This document shows positions 7,821 to 12,243 of a stretch of DNA of 12,243 nucleotides, in pieces (the stretch's first letter is position 1; each line of letters starts with the position of its first letter). The position numbers and the translations under genes are program-made. Under the pieces are notes generated by a model, which did not search any database, was not told where the DNA came from, and was given only the letters and a program-made list of their open reading frames with translations. This stretch comes from Chitinivibrionales bacterium (lineage in GTDB: Bacteria > Fibrobacterota > Chitinivibrionia > Chitinivibrionales > JANQEN01), in contig JAUVGS010000011.1 of assembly GCA_030593665.1 (NCBI GenBank), positions 1 through 12,243 of the forward strand, given 5' to 3'.

Positions 7821-7856
7821 AAAGAAAAATGGATTTCGTTTCACAACGAAATCCAT
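7821..7856 (-). terminator. Intrinsic terminator of the SPOR lipoprotein gene
   Basis: Perfect 12-bp inverted repeat ATGGATTTCGTT (7829-7840) / AACGAAATCCAT (7845-7856) with a 4-nt loop. On the - strand it is followed directly by TTTTCTTT (7821-7828). It begins 33 bp after the stop codon at 7889. The stem is not very GC-rich, but its length, tight loop and T-run make a good Rho-independent terminator for - strand transcription. Confidence 0.85.
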
Positions 7857-7888
7857 GGTATATTTAAAACTATATACGGTGACTGCTG

Positions 7889-8710
7889 TTACCAGCCTGT
7901 AGTATCCGATCCCCATTCATCCTCGGCTTCACCCCATTCATCCTCAGCAGTTGTTGCGTCGCTTTCCGGTGTTGTTTTGGCAGGAGGTTGTGCTGCCGGT
8001 TCGGGTATCGTGGTAGTTGTCGCAGCCGCCGGAGTTGTGACAGGTTCAGAGGTGCCCCAGTCATCTGCCGGAGCCTGTGCTGCCGGTTCGGAAGTAGTTG
8101 CCGGTACAGGTTCCGGTTCAGAAGCTCCCCAGTCTTCTGCAGGCGGTGTTGTAGCGGGCTCTGAGGTATAACCGCGTTCATAACCGCCGCCGCTGCTCTG
8201 CCCTAATCCTTCGTAACCGCCCATGCCGACATTGTCATTTGACCGGTTGTCAACCCAGTAATCATAGCCTTCGGGAGTAAGGTAGTCTACCGCAAAATTT
8301 TTTGCTGTTGAAATGCCGTTGAAACCACCGATTCGAATCCGCTGGTATGTTCCGATAAGGTCGGGGGTTGGATTGTCAACTTCGGCAATGTATGTCGGAT
8401 AGCCTTTGTTTTCTAACTTTGCAACAACGTCTTGCGCCAGAGCTTTTGAAAGAACACAGGAAACCTGTACGACATAACGGCCATTAGGATCAAACTGCGG
8501 TGTGGAGGAAGGGGTAGAGAAATTATCCGGTTCTTCTTTCTTCTCTCCTTCTTCGTCATAAAACTCATCAAAGATGTCGTCAGACTCTTCTGTTGTGACG
8601 GATTCGATTTCTGCCTGATCAGCAGCTTCATCTGCTTTCTTTTTCTTGCCGCACCCGCAGAACAGTATACAAAAGATGAGCAGTAAACTCATCAGTGTTC
8701 TCAGAAGCAT
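7889..8710 (-). CDS. SPOR-domain lipoprotein with Asp-Trp-Gly-rich tail
   Basis: This 273-residue predicted lipoprotein has a hydrophobic signal (residues 3-19) ending in L-F-C-G-C, with C20 the probable lipidated residue, then a K-K-K-K run. Residues 25-75 are acidic and disordered. A SPOR domain (about 77-157) opens with G-R-Y-V-V-Q-V-S and ends in Y-W-V-D-N-R; such domains bind peptidoglycan stripped of stem peptides, mostly at division sites. The tail (160-273) is rich in Pro/Thr/Ala/Glu and has four acidic Trp-Gly units: E-D-W-G at 192, D-D-W-G at 216, D-E-W-G at 257 and D-E-W-G at 264. It ends in T-G-W. The ATG at 8710 is supported by the strong AGGAGG just upstream (8711-8720 region). 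It has its own promoter candidate and terminator, so it is probably a single-gene unit. Confidence 0.85.
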   Translation of the reverse strand: MLLRTLMSLLLIFCILFCGCGKKKKADEAADQAEIESVTTEESDDIFDEFYDEEGEKKEEPDNFSTPSSTPQFDPNGRYVVQVSCVLSKALAQDVVAKLENKGYPTYIAEVDNPTPDLIGTYQRIRIGGFNGISTAKNFAVDYLTPEGYDYWVDNRSNDNVGMGGYEGLGQSSGGGYERGYTSEPATTPPAEDWGASEPEPVPATTSEPAAQAPADDWGTSEPVTTPAAATTTTIPEPAAQPPAKTTPESDATTAEDEWGEAEDEWGSDTTGW

Positions 8711-8765
8711 AGCTCCTCCTCATTAAAAAAACAGAACGGAATGAATTATCAAATGAAATATTAAG

Positions 8766-8781
8766 TTGTATCCTAATACAA
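8766..8781. promoter_or_regulatory. Palindrome TTGTAT-CCTA-ATACAA, possible operator
   Basis: A perfect 6-bp inverted repeat with a 4-bp spacer. On the - strand it begins at the last base of the candidate -10 box of the SPOR gene, i.e. around the expected transcription start, and about 56 bp before the ATG. The position suits a repressor site or a small hairpin at the mRNA 5' end. No known regulator is assigned. Confidence 0.35.
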
Positions 8782-8810
8782 TGATACTATTAAAATTAAA
8801 TTACTTTCAA
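8781..8810 (-). promoter_or_regulatory. Candidate sigma70-type promoter of the SPOR lipoprotein gene
   Basis: On the - strand TTGAAA (8805-8810) is followed after 18 bp by TATCAT (8781-8786). Each box differs from the consensus at one or two positions, and the spacer is AT-rich. It lies in the 128-bp gap after the preceding - strand gene, with a leader of about 70 nt before the ATG. Confidence 0.45.
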
Positions 8811-8838
8811 GACAAATGCCACATTTTAAAACAACAAG

Positions 8839-9933
8839 TTATAATCCGTTCGGGAGACCGCTAAGCAGTTTTTGCGCTTCGACAGCTTGCGGTGTTCCCG
8901 GACAGGTATCAATAATCGTCTGTAGAGTAGTCATAGCTGTTTGAATTCGTCCATTATTTAGAGCCTCAATTGCTTTCCTGGAAAGCTTTGCAGCACGTTT
9001 GAGCTTTTTACTGTATTTACTTGACGGTGCGTTTTTATTTGTTTTTGATGAGATGGCGAATTGGTATGCATTATACTGTATCGTTAAATGAGATATTGAT
9101 TTATCCGGCAAAAAGTAGGTGATTTCACGTTTGTTAAAGAGAATGTACTGTTCTTGTTTACTATAGGAAGCTGAAAGTGCGAGTACCGGCACTGAATCAA
9201 TATAAAAACAGAGTTGAGAGGGAAGGAGAATATTCTCTATGGTTGTATAGGTAAAAACATACGAATGGGTGGAAACCTTTGGTACAGGACGGTCCTGCTG
9301 ATCTGTAGAAATGGAACGGGTGTGTTTTTTTACCGACAGCTCATGAGCCAGCATGGTCTTGGGATCAATGGCAATATGCAATTCTGTGAGCCAGCTTTCA
9401 TGAACGTACGCGCCCATGTCTTTGTAGTTATAACAGAAATGTTTTCCCTTCGGTGTCAGGGTGTATTGGGTAAGCGGGATTCCATTACGTGTTTTCTGTG
9501 AGCGCGTTATCGTGGTTGCATTCTGTATCTGTAAAAACGTTTCTTCCTCCTGATACCGGAGAATGGAATTAAGGATAATATCAGTCATTTCCACGGGGTT
9601 TAAGATGCCGGAAAGAAGATCACGCGTCTGTATCGTGTAGGCGTTATTGGTGATTACCACCTGGAAACCCTTCCGTTTGTCAAATATCTCCGAATATAAG
9701 ACCATTTCGACATCAAGGGTGTCAAGTACGCTTTTAATTTCTTCTGCAATGGAACCGGAGAGTGTTAAGGGTACCGTGTACTGTTTTGGGAGATGATTAG
9801 ACAGCAATGTGTAAGGCGATTGTATCCGGGAAAGCGGCAGGTAGTGCTTCGACAAGTTACTTGACGCAGGATAAAGTGTCATGCCTGCGAGGATACAGAT
9901 GAAAAAAGGTTTTATTTGTTTATATGAAGTCAT
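8839..9933 (-). CDS. Secreted protein of unknown function with C-terminal TPR-like segment
   Basis: This 364-residue protein has an N-terminal signal-like segment (K-Q-I-K-P then a hydrophobic stretch, about 5-24) without a clear lipobox, so it is probably periplasmic or surface-exposed. The middle (about 55-300) alternates short beta-type segments. It is loosely reminiscent of LolA/DUF2092-like carrier folds, but no diagnostic motif was recognised. Residues 300-317 are a Lys/Ser-rich linker, and about 318-362 form a helical hairpin resembling one TPR (A-I-E-A-L-N-N-G-R, later C-P-G-T-P-Q-A-V-E-A). No Shine-Dalgarno precedes the ATG at 9933; a later in-frame ATG at residue 18 would cut into the signal. 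It is downstream of hisB but separated by a 111-bp gap with a strong palindrome, so it is probably not part of the his operon. The function is not known. Confidence 0.7.
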   Translation of the reverse strand: MTSYKQIKPFFICILAGMTLYPASSNLSKHYLPLSRIQSPYTLLSNHLPKQYTVPLTLSGSIAEEIKSVLDTLDVEMVLYSEIFDKRKGFQVVITNNAYTIQTRDLLSGILNPVEMTDIILNSILRYQEEETFLQIQNATTITRSQKTRNGIPLTQYTLTPKGKHFCYNYKDMGAYVHESWLTELHIAIDPKTMLAHELSVKKHTRSISTDQQDRPVPKVSTHSYVFTYTTIENILLPSQLCFYIDSVPVLALSASYSKQEQYILFNKREITYFLPDKSISHLTIQYNAYQFAISSKTNKNAPSSKYSKKLKRAAKLSRKAIEALNNGRIQTAMTTLQTIIDTCPGTPQAVEAQKLLSGLPNGL

Positions 9934-9974
9934 GGTAATATGTAATTAGTTTCTGTTAAATATTGACAGATGAT

Positions 9975-10007
9975 CGTCATTCCCGCATGTTTTTAGCGGG
10001 AATGACG
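9975..10007. terminator. Perfect 12-bp palindrome after hisB (REP-like or terminator)
   Basis: CGTCATTCCCGC (9975-9986) pairs with GCGGGAATGACG (9996-10007) around a 9-nt loop, starting 37 bp beyond the hisB stop. On the - strand no T-run follows, so as an intrinsic terminator for hisB it is atypical; on the + strand TTTTC follows. The motif CATTCCCGC...GCGGGAATG is of the kind seen in dispersed REP-like palindromes of many bacteria. It may serve to stabilise or end the his transcript. Confidence 0.55.
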
Positions 10008-10044
10008 TTTTCGGCCAGATACTAAATAAATAAAAATCTCAAAT

Positions 10045-10635
10045 CTAAATCATACCTTTTGATGACGGCACCTGATCGGAAGCACGTGGATTTATACTGC
10101 ACGCTTCACTCAGTGCACGTCCAAACGCCTTAAAAACAGCTTCTACAGAGTGATGGCTGTTTCTTCCGCGAAGGAGGTCAACATGCAGGGTAATCCGTGA
10201 TGCATTGGAAAACGCTTTAAGGAAATCCTCAACCAGGTCACATTCGAAATCATTCACCTTTCTGTCAACAAGTTCGACCGAGTATACGAGGTTCGGCCTG
10301 CCGCTGATATCCATACATACACGGGCGAGTGACTCGTCCATGGGGACATATACCGTACTGAACCTGGTGATACCTTTATAGTCCCCCAGTGCCTGAGAAA
10401 TCGCTTCACCAAGACAGATACCTATATCCTCAGCGCTGTGATGAAAGTCAACGTCAATATCACCTTTACAGGTACAGGTAAAGTCAAACAACCCATGCCT
10501 CGCAAAAAGCGTTAACATGTGATTCATAAAGCCGTTGCCGCTGGAAATAGTCGAGTCGCCTTTTCCCTCAATGGTGAGTATAATATCGATATCGGTTTCC
10601 TTGGTTTTTCTTTTAATTGTTCCCTGACGTGCCAT
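10045..10635 (-). CDS. hisB: Imidazoleglycerol-phosphate dehydratase HisB
   Basis: It dehydrates imidazole glycerol phosphate to imidazole acetol phosphate, the step just before HisC in histidine biosynthesis (cytoplasm, Mn-dependent 24-mer in known cases). The 196 residues match the usual monofunctional length, with no phosphatase domain. The two duplicated metal motifs are clear: D-F-H65-H66-S-A-E69-D70 and R-N-S-H161-H162-S-V-E165. M-A-R-Q-G-T-I-K-R-K-T-K-E-T is a typical start. The ATG at 10635 is preferred over an ATG at 10650 because GGAG lies 9 bases upstream of the former, while the latter has no ribosome binding site. It follows hisC after 23 bp, in one operon. Confidence 0.96.
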   Translation of the reverse strand: MARQGTIKRKTKETDIDIILTIEGKGDSTISSGNGFMNHMLTLFARHGLFDFTCTCKGDIDVDFHHSAEDIGICLGEAISQALGDYKGITRFSTVYVPMDESLARVCMDISGRPNLVYSVELVDRKVNDFECDLVEDFLKAFSNASRITLHVDLLRGRNSHHSVEAVFKAFGRALSEACSINPRASDQVPSSKGMI

Positions 10636-10658
10636 CGTATAATTCTCCATATTAGTTG

Positions 10659-11735
10659 TTAATTGTCCGAGAAGAAATCGGTAAGTACGTGCATGAGTTT
10701 GCTATTCTCCTCTTCCGTGCCGATAGTAATACGCAGACAGTTCTCAAGCATCGGGTAGGAAGAAACATCACGGATGAGAATGCCGTTATCTTTCAGATAC
10801 TTAAAAAGTGAATCTTTCTGTTTCGTCCGCATCAGTATAAAATTCGCTGTTGTAGGATAAATGTTGTCAAACGGCAATGTCTGTATGAAATCATACACGA
10901 CATCCCGTTGTGCGTTAATATACCCAACCGCTTCTTCGAGTTCCTTCCGGTGTGAAAGCAGCACCGTTGCAGCATGCTCAGAGAAAAAGTTGATAGTATA
11001 CGGCAGTTTTATCTTGTTGATTTCCCTGATAATTTCAGCGGTGCCTATCATATATCCCAACCGAATCCCCGCACCTCTGAGTGCTTTAGAGAACGTTCGG
11101 GTGATTATCAGGTTGGGATACTCGTTGATAAGAGGTAATGCGTTGTAGCCGCCAAATTCAACATATGCCTGATCGAGTAAAAGGAAACCGTTATGTATTT
11201 CCAGGATCCGTCGCACCTGGCTTTCAGACAGTGCCGCCCCGGTCGGATTGTTGGGTGAACTGATGATAATAACGGCGTCAGGAAACTGCCGGGAAGCTTC
11301 ACAGATACGATCACAGTTGTAACTCATGTCATCATTAAGGGAGACCTCCTGAGGGTTCCTTCCCAATCCGCTGCTGAGCAGTTTATAGACCGTAAATGTC
11401 GGCTGGCAGAAAATAACCGGCCCATCCGGCTCCGTTAAAGAAAGAAGCAGCAGTAAAAGCATCTCATTCGAGCCGTTGCCGGCAATGATGTTATCCGCAG
11501 TAGAGCCCGCATAATTTGCCAGTGCCTTTTTAAGCTCATCAGGAATAAAATTGGGGTAACGATTCCAGGGGCGCTCTTTACAGAGTGCCAGGATATCATC
11601 TTTTATCGATTCTGGCCAGTCAAAAGGGTTCTCATTCTGATTGAGTTTGGCAGGGACATTTTCGGGTTTGAGATGATATGCCTTTAGATTTCTGACATTC
11701 GGATTAATACGATTAAGCATTTGACTTACGTTCAT
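10659..11735 (-). CDS. hisC: Histidinol-phosphate aminotransferase HisC
   Basis: This class-II-type fold-I PLP enzyme converts imidazole acetol phosphate plus glutamate to histidinol phosphate. In the 358-residue form, N-E-N-P is at 34-37, S-P-N-N-P-T-G at 160-166 and D188 with Y191 near PLP. The Schiff-base lysine is K217 in T-F-S-K-A-L-R, and the phosphate-binding R225 is in G-I-R-L-G-Y. The ATG at 11735 (M-N-V-S-Q-M-L-N-R) is chosen because GGGA lies nearby and the protein start fits the family. A GTG at 11756 and an ATG at 11720 are alternatives. The 5' end overlaps the small membrane ORF at 11713-11859 by 23 bp in another frame, which suggests coupled translation. hisB lies 23 bp downstream. 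Confidence 0.95.
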   Translation of the reverse strand: MNVSQMLNRINPNVRNLKAYHLKPENVPAKLNQNENPFDWPESIKDDILALCKERPWNRYPNFIPDELKKALANYAGSTADNIIAGNGSNEMLLLLLLSLTEPDGPVIFCQPTFTVYKLLSSGLGRNPQEVSLNDDMSYNCDRICEASRQFPDAVIIISSPNNPTGAALSESQVRRILEIHNGFLLLDQAYVEFGGYNALPLINEYPNLIITRTFSKALRGAGIRLGYMIGTAEIIREINKIKLPYTINFFSEHAATVLLSHRKELEEAVGYINAQRDVVYDFIQTLPFDNIYPTTANFILMRTKQKDSLFKYLKDNGILIRDVSSYPMLENCLRITIGTEEENSKLMHVLTDFFSDN

Positions 11736-11859
11736 AGTGTTTCCCGATGGTATCACTCAATTCACCAATTCTCTTTTCCAGCCCATTCAATTCCAAAGAG
11801 ACATGAAATACAAGAATCATGGTCCCGATAAGAGCAATGATAAGGAAGATTGTTAACAT
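11713..11859 (-). CDS. 48-residue single-helix membrane protein upstream of hisC
   Basis: This short ORF is supported by AGAGAGG five bases before its ATG, the best ribosome binding site in the his operon. The peptide starts M-L-T-I-F-L-I-I-A-L and is strongly hydrophobic to about residue 20 (one membrane helix). A short charged amphipathic helix follows (L-N-G-L-E-K-R-I-G-E-L, Leu/Ile every three to four residues). It ends in K-H-Y-E-R-K-S-N-A, which suggests N-out/C-in by the positive-inside rule. Its stop overlaps hisC by 23 bp, so hisC translation may depend on it. It contains no run of His codons, so it is not a classical his leader peptide. The family is unrecognised; it could be a small membrane-anchored partner or, less likely, a chance ORF. 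Confidence 0.65.
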   Translation of the reverse strand: MLTIFLIIALIGTMILVFHVSLELNGLEKRIGELSDTIGKHYERKSNA

Positions 11860-11890
11860 AACGGACCTCTCTCTACACAATGTGATTTTT

Positions 11891-12002
11891 CGTAACCGTT
11901 CACAGGTTCAGGGTTCCCCGTTTATCCCAATGCAAAGTTTAAAATGTAAATTGCAAATTGCAAAATTAAAAATGCAGAACCCAGAATCCGCAAAAGGTTA
12001 CG
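11891..12002. repeat. Intergenic repeat family 2, second copy, upstream of the his operon
   Basis: Positions 11892-11922 match the left end of the element at 7597 at 29 of 31 positions. The stretch runs from CGTAACC (11891-11897) to GGTTACG (11996-12002), exact reverse complements, giving a unit of 112 bp, close to the 119 bp of the other copy. The interior differs: it is made of TGCAAATTGCAAA-like AT-rich units and an AGAACCCAGAATCC stretch. It lies just upstream of the 48-residue ORF, where a promoter would be expected. Confidence 0.5.
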
Positions 12003-12243
12003 TTTCATGTTTTTCCCCAATTTCTAATTTCAAGCCGGGAACGGCAACGATTGTTCTTACTTAAAATAATAGGTGTGCTACGCATCAGAAATGGATATAT
12101 TGAACACCGATTACCACAGGTTATATAAGCGTCATAGATTTTGTCGATCATCAGACCTAAAATAAGTCTATAATATCTAAAAACCCACATTTTATTAGTT
12201 CGCTATAGCAAAATTATGACGCATAAATAATTTAATTGCGCTG
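12003..12243. other. Right-end non-coding stretch
   Basis: No gene, tRNA or strong hairpin is supported. A 61-codon minus-strand frame crosses it but has no ribosome binding site, and its composition does not look like a protein. A weak inverted repeat, AGACCT/AAGTCT with one imperfect pair, lies at 12152-12168. The upstream control region of the his operon may extend into this part. Confidence 0.4.

Noticed and set aside
7977..8171. Plus-strand Gly/Ala/Val-rich ORF
   Set aside because: An antisense shadow of the Pro/Thr/Glu-rich tail of the SPOR lipoprotein.
11922..12008. 28-codon minus-strand ORF for a hydrophobic signal-like peptide starting M-K-R-N-L-L-R
   Set aside because: It lies almost wholly within the AT-rich repeat unit 11891-12002, and its Leu/Ile/Phe/Ala pattern follows from TTTGCAATTT-type units. 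Only a weak GGGG precedes it.
12005..12190. 61-codon minus-strand ORF at the right end
   Set aside because: No ribosome binding site, no family resemblance, and it crosses repeat-like intergenic DNA.
12040..12243. Possible tRNA at the right edge
   Set aside because: No cloverleaf with acceptor and T-arm could be drawn.

Overview
The window (about 12.2 kb, moderate GC, AT-rich intergenic DNA) looks like a chromosomal segment from a Gram-negative bacterium of the FCB group. The pointers are a PorU-type C25 protease of the type IX secretion system (T9SS), a lipoprotein with a SPOR domain, and a secreted protein with a C-terminal TPR-like segment. Fibrobacterota/Chitinivibrionia or a related candidate phylum is a reasonable guess, but this is inference. 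No phage, transposase, CRISPR array, rRNA or tRNA was recognised.

Left part (1-4396): the 3' portion of a porU-like gene runs in from the left edge on the + strand. It converges on a multi-pass membrane protein resembling GT-C glycosyltransferases, read on the - strand from a TTG codon. Middle (4397-7574): a structured non-coding stretch precedes a short + strand operon of an FmdB-family zinc-ribbon protein and the ribosome-assembly GTPase Obg. This operon converges on rimO (- strand), the methylthiotransferase for ribosomal protein S12.

Right part (7575-12243): everything is on the - strand. Read in its own direction it starts with a 48-residue single-helix membrane ORF that overlaps hisC, followed by hisC and hisB (two histidine biosynthesis steps). 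Next come a palindrome, a secreted protein with a TPR-like C-terminus, a predicted promoter, a SPOR lipoprotein with Asp-Trp-Gly repeats, and a clear intrinsic terminator.

The most unusual material is intergenic. Two copies of a repeat of roughly 100 bp lie in opposite orientation in the only two convergent gap regions (after porU and after rimO). Their shared blocks differ only by transitions, and one copy supplies the last codons and stop of rimO. A second repeat family with CGTAACC-type ends lies just upstream of rimO, where 10-bp direct repeats flank it, and upstream of the his operon. Several perfect palindromes add to this. The 48-codon ORF at the head of the his operon is the best candidate for an overlooked gene.
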